Shown here: positions 22,596 through 33,077 of the stretch, piece after piece
Layout of the letters: every line of letters starts with the position of its first letter
Position numbering within the stretch: position 1 is the stretch's first letter
Assembly (NCBI RefSeq): GCF_022965805.1
Contig: NC_133104.1
Coordinates: forward strand, 26,346,069-26,410,068
Direction of reading: 5' to 3'
From: Primulina eburnea
Taxonomy: Eukaryota > Streptophyta > Magnoliopsida > Lamiales > Gesneriaceae
Length of the DNA: 64,000 bases
Program-made: the position numbers and the translations under genes
The notes under the pieces: generated by a model
Database searches by the model: none
What the model was told of the DNA's origin: nothing
What the model saw: the letters and a program-made list of their open reading frames with translations, nothing else

Positions 22596-23716
22596 TGTAG
22601 TGACCCGTTCCAGAATCACCTACTAGGCAAGAACTAAGCATGCAATTAACCTAATTAACAATAATCAGAGATAACAGCGGAAAAAGTCAACAAAAATAAT
22701 GGTTATACAACCCAATCGAAGTCTAGAATAACTCAAAATAAAAAAATACCCAATACAACCATATCGAATCAAAACAATACCGATAAACTAAACCAACCAG
22801 CTACTCAACGTCCTCCTCCTGCTCCTCCTGAGCTGTCCAACCTGAGGCCTGCCCCGTGGGAATGGGGTGTCCAAGAATAAACAAAACCGAGGACGTGAGC
22901 GATAAGAACGCCCAGTACAAAAGTATGAGTATACAAACCTATATGAAATGCACATGCTATGATATGATACCAGGGTAGTCAAGAAACAGGAATCACAAAA
23001 GGATCTCAACAATGCTCAGTCTAGAGGCGCCAAGTGGATAGTGCCGCGCGGTACACCTCTGGGTCACTGCATCCACTACAAGACAGACGTGGACCTAAAA
23101 TGTCCCGGACCACCGAAGCCCTCCCGACCCGTCGGCCACTGTGTACTCTCGGTGTCCATGCGTCCACAAGACAGGGCTGAGCGGCCCCAAGATATAGCTT
23201 ATCTCGAAAGAGATACAGCTCAACAGTAAAGGCTATCTCGAAGGAGGTACGGCTCAACATGAAATGCAACGTGCAGTAATAAACGTGACATAATAGCATG
23301 CATCATATGACATATATCAATGCACCACATAATCATGCAACACATATAAGAATGTATACTCAACCAGGATATCTCGGATAGTACTTTCGTACCTCTATCA
23401 CAGCAAGCCTAGCCTTACGCAACACCGCTAATCAAGTCTAGCCCAAGCCTACGCATCAAAAGCATACTCAATCAATACTACCATGCTCGACTAGCAAAAC
23501 CAGTACTCCCTAGTACTACCAAAGGTTTAGGGTTTACCTTCGTCCGTCGACAGCCCTTTGATGTCGATTGCCTTGAAACTCAGGCGCCGCTACGCTACTA
23601 CTCCTGGCAGCTCTTGGCTATCGCTCGACCAACAACTAACCCTAGAAACCTTCCAAACTCTCCAAAATGAGAGAAAACTCAAGAAATTGGCAAGTCAAAA
23701 TGAGGAAATCCGAGCA

Positions 23717-23726
23717 CTATTTATAG
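23717..23726 (-). promoter_or_regulatory. Probable TATA box of Gypsy-B LTR
   Basis: Minus strand CTATAAATAG, a strong plant TATA consensus, seven bases downstream of the palindrome array in element orientation. The second copy is at 26396-26405. It suggests that transcription starts about 30 nt further, near 23685. Confidence 0.65.
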
Positions 23727-23732
23727 GCCATG

Positions 23733-23945
23733 TTCGGATCCTCCGAACAACACTTCGGAACGTCCGAACGCTACGTGTCCATTGGCTCTTGACAGCTCAT
23801 GATCGGATCCTCCGATCATACACTTCGGACCGTCCGAACATGCACGTGTCCAGCTGCTCTTGACACCTCATGATCGGATCCACCGAACCCACTGCGGACC
23901 TTCCGAACTCTTCGGTGCTTCCGAACCATCTTCGGTCCGTCCGAT
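23733..23945. repeat. Gypsy-B U3 array: ~70-bp units with TTCGGA/TCCGAA palindromes
   Basis: Units begin near 23733, 23801 and 23872 (68 and 71 bp apart). Each has a dyad such as GATCGGATCCTCCGATC and a second dyad such as TTCGGACCGTCCGAA, joined by ACGTGTCC...CTCTTGACA spacers. The third unit is partly rearranged with an additional TTCGG dyad. The array lies 85-300 nt from the U3 end, and is repeated at 26412-26624 in the other LTR. Confidence 0.8.
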
Positions 23946-24030
23946 CATGACCCTGGTCAAAATTACACATTAAACCTTCTTAATCACCAATACTCCGTTA
24001 ATTACCCAATTTGGAATTCGGGCTACTACA

Positions 24031-24045
24031 TTCTCCCCCCCTTAC
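24031..24045 (-). other. Gypsy-B polypurine tract
   Basis: TTCTCCCCCCCTTAC in plus orientation (seven C), directly at the LTR end. It lies about 95 bp from the gag stop codon, so little sequence separates gag from the PPT. Confidence 0.85.
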
Positions 24046-24138
24046 AAAGATTTCGTCCTCGAAATCAAGTTTATAGAATGAACAAAACTGAAATAAAAAC
24101 AACATCATTATTACATCTCAATTGTTGCTTCAATTCTC

Positions 24139-25227
24139 TCATCTCTGACTCTCATTTGCAGCCTGATCCTGGTTCAGCGCGAAAACCTGACCTTGGGCAC
24201 GAGGTCGAAGATTCGAACTACCCACAGCCTGACCTTGCCTCCTCTGCTGAACAGTCGTCTGAGATCCAGAACCGGATCCTGCTCCACCTCGCAACTGAGG
24301 ACAATTCTTCTTAATATGCCCCATCTCTCCGCACTGAAAACAAGCTCCTGCTGCTAATCGGCATTGCTCCGATGGATGGTTCTTACCACAATGCGCACAA
24401 GAATCCTTCTTCTCACCAAAGCGAACAACACCGCTAGACCTTGATCCAGATCCAGAAGAAGAAGAACCGGACTTCTTAAAAGACTGAGGTCGAGGACTCA
24501 AAACACTCGGAGGTCTAGAAGAAAGAATAGCTCTACCACGCTGGAGACTGATCTCTGCTTGACGACACCGGTTCACCAACCCATCGTACGAAGTAGGATT
24601 ATCACAGACAGTGACTCGATCAAAGATCTCCTGATTAAGGCCCTGGAGGAAATGATCGTACTTGGCTTCAGAACTGCCACTGATATGAGGCGCAAAGGGT
24701 AACAACTCGAAGAATTTCTGCTGATACTCATCAACAGACATACTCCCCTGCTTAAGGTTCAGGAGCTCAATCGTCTTGGCCTGGCGAAGGGCTGGAGGAA
24801 AGTACAGCTGCATGAACGCTGCACGGAAATCGACCCAAGTCGCTCTACCCTGCGACTGAACTATCGGCGCAGAAGTCGATCGCCACCACCTGCGAGCACG
24901 GCCCTCGAGAAGAAAACTAAGGGTCTCCATCTTCTGCTCATCGGTGCACTGGAATGCGCGGAAACAACTCTCCATGCGCTCTAACCAATCCTCCGCATCA
25001 TCGGGAGTCTCACCGCCAACTAAAGGCTTAGGCCCCATCTGCATGAAACGATGCATATCGAAACGCCTAGGACCATCCCGACGATGACGATGTTCACGGT
25101 GACGCCTACGATCGTCCTGGTCACCCCATCGACCTACACTCCCCTGACTACTCCCATCATCAAAATGGTCAGCCATCGCTACAACATAGAATGGGGAAAC
25201 TAGTAAATTGGTCAACGGAAATCCCAA
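24139..25227 (-). CDS. Gypsy-B Gag protein (intact)
   Basis: An uninterrupted frame of 362 codons. The more likely start is the second Met (25176, MADHFDDG); the first (25227) lies 47 nt from the LTR. After a charged N-terminus rich in R, H and D comes a retrotransposon gag domain (about 60-230: GETPDDAEDWLERMESCF, RARRWW, WVDFRAAFMQLYFP, LNLKQGSMSVDEYQQKFFEL). A Ser-rich linker and two zinc knuckles follow, CAHCGKNHPSEQC and CFQCGEMGHIKKNC. It should assemble particles and bind RNA. It ends at the point where a protease would begin in Tekay-type polyproteins. The absence of stops and frameshifts fits the recent age shown by the LTRs. Confidence 0.92.
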   Translation of the reverse strand: MGFPLTNLLVSPFYVVAMADHFDDGSSQGSVGRWGDQDDRRRHREHRHRRDGPRRFDMHRFMQMGPKPLVGGETPDDAEDWLERMESCFRAFQCTDEQKMETLSFLLEGRARRWWRSTSAPIVQSQGRATWVDFRAAFMQLYFPPALRQAKTIELLNLKQGSMSVDEYQQKFFELLPFAPHISGSSEAKYDHFLQGLNQEIFDRVTVCDNPTSYDGLVNRCRQAEISLQRGRAILSSRPPSVLSPRPQSFKKSGSSSSGSGSRSSGVVRFGEKKDSCAHCGKNHPSEQCRLAAGACFQCGEMGHIKKNCPQLRGGAGSGSGSQTTVQQRRQGQAVGSSNLRPRAQGQVFALNQDQAANESQR

Positions 25228-25258
25228 AACAGAATCTATATCCCAAAATCATACGCAT

Positions 25259-25270
25259 GCTCTGATACCA
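25259..25270 (-). other. Gypsy-B primer binding site
   Basis: Minus strand TGGTATCAGAGC, four bases (TTTA) inside the 5' LTR. An exact initiator-Met-tRNA complement. Confidence 0.92.
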
Positions 25271-25274
25271 TAAA

Positions 25275-26709
25275 TGTAGTGACCCGTTCCAGAATCACCT
25301 ACTAGGCAAGAACTAAGCATGCAATTAACCTAATTAACAATAATCAGAGATAACAGCGGAAAAAGTCAACAAAAATAATGGTTATACAACCCAATCGAAG
25401 TCTAGAATAACTCAAAATAAAAAAATACCCAATACAACCATATCGAATCAAAACAATACCGATAAACTAAACCAACCAGCTACTCAACGTCCTCCTCCTG
25501 CTCCTCCTGAGCTGTCCAACCTGAGGCCTGCCCCGTGGGAATGGGGTGTCCAAGAATAAACAAAACCGAGGACGTGAGCGATAAGAACGCCCAGTACAAA
25601 AGTATGAGTATACAAACCTATATGAAATGCACATGCTATGATATGATACCAGGGTAGTCAAGAAACAGGAATCACAAAAGGATCTCAACAATGCTCAGTC
25701 TAGAGGCGCCAAGTGGATAGTGCCGCGCGGTACACCTCTGGGTCACTGCATCCACTACAAGACAGACGTGGACCTAAAATGTCCCGGACCACCGAAGCCC
25801 TCCCGACCCGTCGGCCACTGTGTACTCTCGGTGTCCATGCGTCCACAAGACAGGGCTGAGCGGCCCCAAGATATAGCTTATCTCGAAAGAGATACAGCTC
25901 AACAGTAAAGGCTATCTCGAAGGAGGTACGGCTCAACATGAAATGCAACGTGCAGTAATAAACGTGACATAATAGCATGCATCATATGACATATATCAAT
26001 GCACCACATAATCATGCAACACATATAAGAATGTATACTCAACCAGGATATCTCGGATAGTACTTTCGTACCTCTATCACAGCAAGCCTAGCCTTACGCA
26101 ACACCGCTAATCAAGTCTAGCCCAAGCCTACGCATCAAAAGCATACTCAATCAATACTACCATGCTCGACTAGCAAAACCAGTACTCCCTAGTACTACCA
26201 AAGGTTTAGGGTTTACCTTCGTCCGTCGACAGCCCTTTGATGTCGATTGCCTTGAAACTCAGGCGCCGCTACGCTACTACTCCTGGCAGCTCTTGGCTAT
26301 CGCTCGACCAACAACTAACCCTAGAAACCTTCCAAACTCTCCAAAATGAGAGAAAACTCAAGAAATTGGCAAGTCAAAATGAGGAAATCCGAGCACTATT
26401 TATAGGCCATGTTCGGATCCTCCGAACAACACTTCGGAACGTCCGAACGCTACGTGTCCATTGGCTCTTGACAGCTCATGATCGGATCCTCCGATCATAC
26501 ACTTCGGACCGTCCGAACATGCACGTGTCCAGCTGCTCTTGACACCTCATGATCGGATCCACCGAACCCACTGCGGACCTTCCGAACTCTTCGGTGCTTC
26601 CGAACCATCTTCGGTCCGTCCGATCATGACCCTGGTCAAAATTACACATTAAACCTTCTTAATCACCAATACTCCGTTAATTACCCAATTTGGAATTCGG
26701 GCTACTACA
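25275..26709 (-). repeat. Gypsy-B 5' LTR
   Basis: Same length (1,435 bp) and, as far as I can compare by eye, same sequence as 22596-24030. It contains the second copy of the TATA box (26396-26405) and the palindrome array (26412-26624). TSD GACCC follows at 26710. Confidence 0.94.
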
Positions 26710-27539
26710 GACCCTGTGTATGGGAAAAGGTCCCAGAGGACCACGACGATCGTATTTTCACGGTGGAGCGTAGTGCACACTCCCATGGACCATGTGGAGC
26801 TGAACACTGATCAGTCGAGCGAAAGATAAAAGCTAGTCACTTTCAAGGATCAAACTTCACCCAAAATAATATATGATTGAAAGCTTTTTGATTAAAATGA
26901 TTTTATGATATATGATTTATGATGATGATTAAAGCTATTTTTAAAATGATTTATTTATGCTCAAAGCTTATTTTAGATGATTTTTAAAGGATTTATTTAT
27001 GCTTAAAGTTTTTTAAAAAGATTTTATGTTTTAATTATGAATAAAATGATTTTAATGGGTTTAATTAGGTTTAAAAGCTATTTTAAATAAAAATATGATT
27101 TTTAAATGCATATGATTGTATATGTATTATTTCCTATCTATGTTTAGACAGTGATGAGTCATTAGACTCACTAGGTTTGTATGATCCATGATTTAATGAT
27201 TTATGAGAGGTGCTGACGACTGAGTGGATCGAGTGCAGCAGTACTCACACGAGGCCTTTATTTTTCTGCACTAGCTAGATAGATAAATGATTTAAAGATT
27301 TATGTTAAGGATTTTTATTAGAGATAATTTTTATGCTTTATTTTATTGTTAGTTGATCTTTTTAAAGGTCGATTTAGGAGTTTTGGTTAGTCGATGATTT
27401 AGGATTTATTTTATGCACTTGAAATTTCATATGTTAATTCACTATTGATTGTTAGAAATGCTAAGTTATTTATTTAGATAGTATTTTCGAGTTTGTAATG
27501 ATTTATGATTAGTGGAAAAAAAAAATCGAGGTCGTTTCA

Positions 27540-27983
27540 GTTGGTATCAGAGCCAAGGTTTTCCCCAAAAGATTGTGTACTGTCACTTTGAGAAGTTTAA
27601 GAAGTCACGCTTCAAATATTTGAGTTTTTATTGCTTTATATTTTATATGCTTAAAATTATTTTAAATGCTTATATCATACATGATATACATGTTAGTTGC
27701 ATGCTGCAAGAAAATTTTTAAATGCATGTTGGGTAGTGGGAATTGCTTGGGATAATGAAGAACTTAGAAGAAAATAGGCTGCATACACTACTCGAGCTGT
27801 ATTTTGGAGTTGACATTGGGAAATTGTGGGTTAGAATTGCAATTTTCAAGATTTGGAGGACCGAATTGAAGAGTAAGATTTAAGTTAGAAGTTAAGTTTG
27901 AGATAGATAAGGGAATCTAAGCTTTGCAATCATCAAGTCAAGGAAAATTTCAAGGACAAAATTCTATTTAAAGGGGGGGAAAT
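27540..27983 (+). other. LARD interior (PBS to PPT, no coding)
   Basis: TGGTATCAGAGC at 27542-27553 is two bases inside the 5' LTR. The tail ATTTCAAGGACAAAATTC...AAGGGGGGG (up to 27979) resembles the 3' end of Ty3 elements before their PPT. Between these is about 400 bp of AT-rich DNA without a meaningful frame. The interior therefore keeps only the cis signals for reverse transcription and perhaps packaging. Confidence 0.87.
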
Positions 27984-30900
27984 TGTAACGTCTGAAAAAC
28001 CAACCTACGTAAACTGTGTGCATGCAAAATTGTTTTAATTGCTTAATTGTTTTATTTAATTGCTTTTAAATGCTTCCATGGTATTTATTATATGATTAAA
28101 GATATGATCGCATGATTAAATGATAATATGACATGATTTCATAATATTAAGGATTTTAACCAAATATTCGATAATAGGCAGGGGAATAGAGACCGGGGAT
28201 GAACAAGACAAGAATATGTATTTTTATTTAATTAATGGTAAGGCTTCCTAATATGATTTAAAAATGATTTAATTTTCGTAAAAATGTTGAAGTTCGAATG
28301 ATTTTACAAGTCAAGCTCGATTTTTCCAGGGAATCCGGTTTTGGACAAATAAAGAGTTTTAAAAGATCAAAAATATTATTTTATGAAAATTAATTTTATA
28401 AACATTTATGTTTTAATTAATTAATTAAGTGTTATTGGGCTCAATTTAATGATTTAAAAAAAGCCCAATTACCTTTAAAATTAGAATCCCAAAAGAAAAG
28501 CCCATTTAACTTGTTAATTAAATTATAAGTAAGTGTCCTAGGTCTTCTAAACCTCACAAATCACTCCATCAGCAGCCAAAAATTCACCAAGCACACACCT
28601 ATTATTTTCAAAAATTTGGGAGAAATAAAAAGCTTGTGTTCTTCGTCGTCTGGTCGTCCAACATTACACCATCGCCGAATATCGTATATTCGACCATTAT
28701 AAACACAAAGACACGTTTCCTAAACCCATTTAAACATCATAAAAATCATAATATGTGTGTGTTAACAGATTATGCATGAAAAATACATGGGTTCGATTAT
28801 TTTACAGTATGATACATATTTTCAATGTTTTTACGACTTTGCGCTTGTTTTAAAAGAATCGTTATGAACCCAACAGACATGCTGCCAATACATGATAAAA
28901 AAATGATTGATTATGAATAAAACATGATAATTGATAGAGGAATAAGCTGGAAACCGTGGGAACAATAAGGAGAGAACCGTGAGTTTTTTTCGTTTGGTTT
29001 GTCAAGGTGCAAGGGTTCGGTTCTTATGCATGGGGCTTAGGGGTTCGACCAGGTCTCCAGGAGGGCTCGTGCTGCATGTGGGTCAAGGTCAGGGTCAAGA
29101 AGGGTCCTAGTATGGCTAGGACCCCTCGGGCGCAGCTTTGGAGGAGTCCCATGGAGCAGGGACTCCTCGCGCGACCTGGTGAGGGTGACAGCAGCCAAGG
29201 GGGCTTCTTGCTGGGGGTGGGTGGATCAGGATAGGTCCTTCAGGGTCCAAGGTTTATGGGCAAGGGCTAGGTCAGGGGCTGGAGTGGCTGGGCTGTCCGC
29301 TGGCTTGAGAGATCGTGAGAGAACTCAAGGGCGCCCAAGTGGTGTTCTGAATTCAGGTGGCTTGCTACTTCGGTTCAAGGGCTTGGGCTAGTCTAGGTCG
29401 AGTCTGGGCATGTTCCATGGTCAGTGAGGGTCCGAGCTGGTCACGGGTTAAGAGGCTGCAAGAGTCCTAGTGGGCTAGGAGACCATATGCGTGAGTTTCA
29501 ACCATGCGCATGCAGCTTCTGGTGCCTACGTTGCTGGTCTTGTGCGTGGCTCAAGAGCTTGGACTGGGGGTGGCTCGAGTTTGGGAATGGTCTAGGGTCA
29601 GTAAGGGTGAAGAGGTGTCGATGGTTTACCAGCTGGAAGTGTCCTAGTTGGATTAGGAGTCTTAGATGTGCAAGGAGACTCACGCACACACAAATGAAGA
29701 ACTTGGGTCAAGTTTGAGATGAGTTTGAGCAAGCTAGAACTAGGTTCTATGGGCTGGGCTTGGTTAGGAGGGTGCCTAGGTGGGTTGGCTCAGGTTTGGC
29801 TCGGGCGTGGCTGAAGTAAATTGGGAGATGGCTCTGGTTGTTCGATAATGTGTCAAATTCAAAAATTATAGAATTAAAATTAGAACCATTGGTCCACGAG
29901 TGTGGTTCATGGCTCCCAATGGTAGAATAATAATAAAGGTTATGTTTAAAATTTTGGAAGGATGAAAATTTTAAACTTTGGATTTATCCGTGATTTAATT
30001 GCCTCACGAAATATTAATTAAAGAAGTACTTGGAAAGCCTAGTTTTATAATTTATAAAATCATGGAAAATTATATTTAAGCTTAAATAATTTTAAGGTAA
30101 GCCCTTGTCATTAAAAATGAGAAAAATATAAAATCGAGAATTTTTACATCTAGGGGGAAAACGGTAATTTTAAACTTAGGAAAATACGTAAAATTTTGGC
30201 AGCGTCCCGAAGGATAATAACTCATGTTAAATGATAATTGATGATTTAAAATGATTATTTTGATGATAATATGTTATCTTATGATTTATGGTAAAGCTGT
30301 GTAATTTATACTATTTAAAAATGCTATTTTTGGGAAGTCATGATATTTTTTTAAAAGAAAAAGAAAAATATTTTGAGGGATGTGAATTGACTGTGACATA
30401 TGATAATTTGTGAGGGATCCGTAAATGTGAGGACGGTGAACGTACTATTTTGTGGGATGACATGAGGGCCAAGGCCCCAAAGGTACCTCGTTTACGGGCC
30501 AAGACCCAGAGGGACCCCGTGTATGGGACAAAGCCTCAGAGGATCCCGACAATCGTATTTCCATGGTGGAGCCTAGTGCACATCCCCATGGGTCATGTAG
30601 ACCTGAAGACTAATCAGTCGACCGAACGATAAAAGCTAGTCGCTTTCAAAGATCAAACTTTACACAAAATGATATATGATTGAAATCTTTACGATAAAAA
30701 TGATATAAGATTTATGATGATGATTAAAACTATTTTTAAAATGATTTATTTATGTTCAAAGCTTATTTTATATTATTTTTAAAGAATTTATTTAAGCTTA
30801 AAGTTATTTTAAAAAGATTTTACGATTTATGATTTAACTATGGTTAAAATGTTTTCAAAGGGTTTAATTAGATTTAAAAGCTATTTTAAATAAAAATATG

Positions 30901-31323
30901 ATTTTTTAAATGCATCTGATTTATATGTATTATTTGTTATCCATGTTTAGAACGTGCTACTAGGTTTGTATTATGCAGGATTTAATGATTTATGGGAGGT
31001 GATGAAGATTGAGTAGATCAAGTGCAGCAGTACACACCCGAGGGCTTTTATGTTTCCGCACTAGCTAGATAGATAAATGATTTAAAGATTTATGTTCAGG
31101 ATTTTTATTAGAGATAATTTTTATGCTTTATTTTATTGTTAGTGGATCTTTTTAAAGATCGATTTAGGAGTTTTGGTTAGTCAATGGTTTAGGATTTATT
31201 TTATGCACTTCAGATTTAATATATTAATTTATTATTGATTGTTAGAAATGCTAGGTTATTTATTTAGATAGTAATTTCAGGTTTATGATTTATGATTAGT
31301 AAAAAAAAATCAAGGTCGTTTCA
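27984..31323 (+). repeat. LARD 3' LTR
   Basis: 3,340 bp, TGTAACGTC to GTTTCA, directly after the G-run. It shows the uninterrupted Gypsy-B target site. Three 29-30-bp repeats begin at 30466, 30496 and 30525 (GGGCCAAGGCCC-like, each followed by a GGTACC/GGACCC/GGATCC block). Frames such as 29007-29234 and 29424-29717 are not conserved in the 5' LTR. Confidence 0.88.
30466..30556. repeat. Three ~30-bp tandem repeats in LARD LTR
   Basis: Unit starts 30466, 30496 and 30525, with GGGCCAAG/GGGACAAAG openings and AGAGG-ACC cores. In the 5' LTR the first two units end at Gypsy-B and the third follows it at 26715, so Gypsy-B inserted inside this array. Confidence 0.7.
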
Positions 31324-32123
31324 TTCTAAGTCCTTCTTAAGTACTTAAGAATATCTTTCACTGTTTTCCAATGCATTGTACCATGGTTCGCCTGATATCT
31401 GCTTGTAATACTCAGAGAGTAAGCGACATCGAGACGCGTTGATATAATAACATACATGATACTACAAATGGCTGACGCATATGGAATACGTGTCATTATC
31501 TCTATCTCTTCATTAGTCTTGGGACACATAGCTTTATATAGAGTAACACCATGACACATTGGTAAGTATCCTTTCTTGGATTATTCCATAGAGAATCGCT
31601 TCAGAATGGTATCGATATAAGTGGCTTGGGTGAGCCCCAACATCTTTTTTGATCTATCTCTATAGATTTGTATTCCGAATACATAGAATGCTTCTCCAAT
31701 GTCTTTCATGGAGAATTTACTTGCTAATCATAATTTAGTTGATTGTAGGAATCCTACATCATTCCCAATGTGTACGATATTATCAACATAAGTACTAGGA
31801 ATGTCAATGCACTCCCACTAACTTTCTTGTACACGCATGATTCTTCGCGATTTTTAACAAAACCAAATTCCTTGATAGTTCTATCAAATCTGAGGTTGCA
31901 ACTCATTGATGCCTGCTTGAGACAATATATTGATCTTTGAAGTTTGCATACCTTATGCTCACTTCCTAATGATGTGTATCCCTTAGGTTGAGAGATATAA
32001 ATTTCTTCTTTGATGTCTCCATTGAGGAATGCAGTCTTTACATCAATTTGTCATATCTTATATTCATACCATGCTGTTATGACTAGTAGAATTATAATGG
32101 ACTTAAACATAGCACCTGGTGAA
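31324..32123 (-). pseudogene. Copia-B pol: reverse transcriptase remnant
   Basis: This continues Copia-B after the LARD. The open piece 31559-31326 reads MCHGVTLYKAMCPKTNEEIEIMTRIPYASAICSIMY, matching the end of Copia-A RT. Further up, sequence corresponding to YVDDIL (near 31780), YGLKQAS and the MDVKTAFL region is recognisable but shifted by indels, with the YVDD codons damaged. It stops at about 32123, where homology to Copia-A 3187-3205 is lost. Confidence 0.85.
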
Positions 32124-32831
32124 CAATATTTGGCCCCAACTCTGCTCTTCTCTCCTATCTCATTCCATTACACTGGAGACATACACTTCCTCCCATGCAA
32201 TGCCTCATATCGAGCCATGCCGTTAGATGCTTGCTAACTATTGTTATACGTGAACTCCATATTTCTATAACTTTAGCTCCCGCTCCACCTGCTCTGAAAG
32301 TCAATTATGCAAGCTCTGAGTAGGTCCTTCAAAATCTGAATCACCCTCTCTGACTGTTCGTTGGTCTGAGGATGAAAGCCAGTACTGAATAACAATTTGG
32401 TTCCCAATGCCTAATGCAGAATCTTCTAGAATGCAGACGTGAATCTCGGATCCCTGTCGGACACGATGAACACTGGAATCCCATGCAGTCTAACTATCTC
32501 TATGATGAACATCTATGCGTACTGAGTCATGGTGAAAGTATTCCTGATCAGTAGAAAGTGTGTTGATTTAGTTAGCCGATCGACTATTAACCAAATGACA
32601 TTATATCCTCCAGTCGTCCTCAAAAGCCCTGTCACAAAGTCCATAGTAATGTTATCCCATTTTCACTCGGGAATAGGGAGTGGTCTCAGCTTCCTGGCAG
32701 GTTTCTGATGCTCTGCCTTGACCTGCTGACACGTCAAACACTCGGAGACGAATCACAAAATATCCCGCTTCATGCCCGGCCACCAATACAGAGACTGAAG
32801 ATCCTTATACATCTTTGTACTCCCTGGATGA
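32124..32831 (-). pseudogene. Relic of a Ty3/gypsy integrase
   Basis: Minus-strand similarity to Ty3 integrase without LTRs. Near 32170-32225 the translation resembles the MARYEALHGRK motif. Around 32330-32480 it matches the DRQSERTIQ and SDRDP region. At 32690-32830 it matches the zinc module ending (CLTCQQVKAEHQKP...YWWPGMK and a PGSTKMYKDLQ-like start). The sequence is shifted by indels and no long frame survives. It is a different family from Gypsy-A and Gypsy-C. Both ends abut copia fragments. Confidence 0.75.
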
Positions 32832-33077
32832 ATGGTTTACATATGTTTGAGCTTATTGAGATTGTAGTGGGCCTGGAATATATGATTTCTAACGAGTTAC
32901 TTGATGAAATTAATTTGTTGATATTCTCTTCATTTCACGGGGTTATGGTGAATTTCAATTTGAATAAGATAGCTTTGAAGAGAGAGTCAAAATTCTTAGG
33001 ACTTATGAAGCCACCATAAAGCAGGAAAATGCTAGTTCCTAGTGGGATTCTTGTCAGGGACGGGAAATGGCACACAA
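32832..33077 (+). pseudogene. Copia-D gag fragment
   Basis: Plus-strand translation HMFELIEIVVGLEYMISNELLDEINLLIFSS... and MVNFNLNK aligns with Copia-A gag residues about 133-185. A shifted frame then matches the NYEATIKKE stretch. The 5' part of gag and the 5' LTR are missing. The fragment ends in CACAA, the target of Gypsy-C, and resumes at 53473. Confidence 0.82.
33073..33077. other. Target site duplication of Gypsy-C (left)
   Basis: CACAA here and at 53468-53472, 20 kb apart, bracket Gypsy-C with everything nested in it. Confidence 0.92.

Larger units (their letters stand above)
22596..24030 (-). repeat. Gypsy-B 3' LTR
   Basis: 1,435 bp, TGTAGTGACCC to GGGCTACTACA. It holds a TATA box (23717-23726) and a palindrome array (23733-23945). 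Frames at 22788-23012, 23021-23299 and 23558-23863 are repeated exactly in the other LTR simply because the LTRs are the same; they have no known domain. Confidence 0.94.
22596..26709 (-). mobile_element. Gypsy-B: gag-only Ty3 element with identical-looking LTRs
   Basis: 4,114 bp with LTRs 22596-24030 and 25275-26709, each 1,435 bp and with no difference found by eye. The interior is 1,244 bp. It has a minus-strand PBS, a gag ORF, and a PPT, and no protease, RT, RNase H or integrase. Gag stops just after GQVFALNQDQ, a motif that in Gypsy-A immediately precedes protease, so pol appears to have been removed cleanly. The 5-bp TSD is perfect. It must depend on pol proteins from other elements. 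Confidence 0.95.
20075..27539 (+). repeat. LARD 5' LTR (interrupted by Gypsy-B)
   Basis: It aligns with 27984-31323 apart from the Gypsy-B insertion (22596-26709) and its second TSD copy. The middle (21100-21900) is GC-richer and has accidental frames such as 21565-21888 that are not preserved in sequence at the other LTR. I see no coding domain. Confidence 0.88.
20075..31323 (+). mobile_element. LARD-like non-autonomous LTR element (3.34-kb LTRs, 444-bp interior)
   Basis: 5' LTR 20075-27539 (contains Gypsy-B), interior 27540-27983, 3' LTR 27984-31323. Both LTRs start TGTAACGTC and end GTTTCA. The PBS is at 27542 and a G-run PPT at 27972-27979, so the element reads on the plus strand. Without Gypsy-B and one TSD copy the 5' LTR is 3,346 bp against 3,340 bp for the 3' LTR. 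The interior codes for nothing recognisable. Flanks ATCTT and TTCTA both align with TTCTT in Copia-A, giving a decayed 5-bp TSD. LTR copies differ at many sites, so the insertion is fairly old. Confidence 0.88.
17616..32123 (-). mobile_element. Copia-B: degenerate Ty1/copia element, split by LARD
   Basis: Minus-strand element related to Copia-A: 3' LTR 17616-19540, PPT, RNase H remnant 19541-20074, then (beyond the LARD) RNase H/RT remnant 31324-32123. It ends abruptly at about 32123, at the codons just before the RT core. Everything upstream (gag, PR, IN, 5' LTR) is missing. Coding sequence is riddled with indels. It is clearly older than the LARD inserted in it. Confidence 0.85.

Noticed and set aside
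23021..23299. Paired identical frames in both Gypsy-B LTRs (also 25700-25978 and others)
   Set aside because: They are identical only because the LTRs are. No start context, domain or homology.
27540..27555. tRNA-like sequence TGGTATCAGAGCC at several sites
   Set aside because: These are primer binding sites complementary to initiator Met-tRNA, each placed just inside an LTR. They are not tRNA genes.
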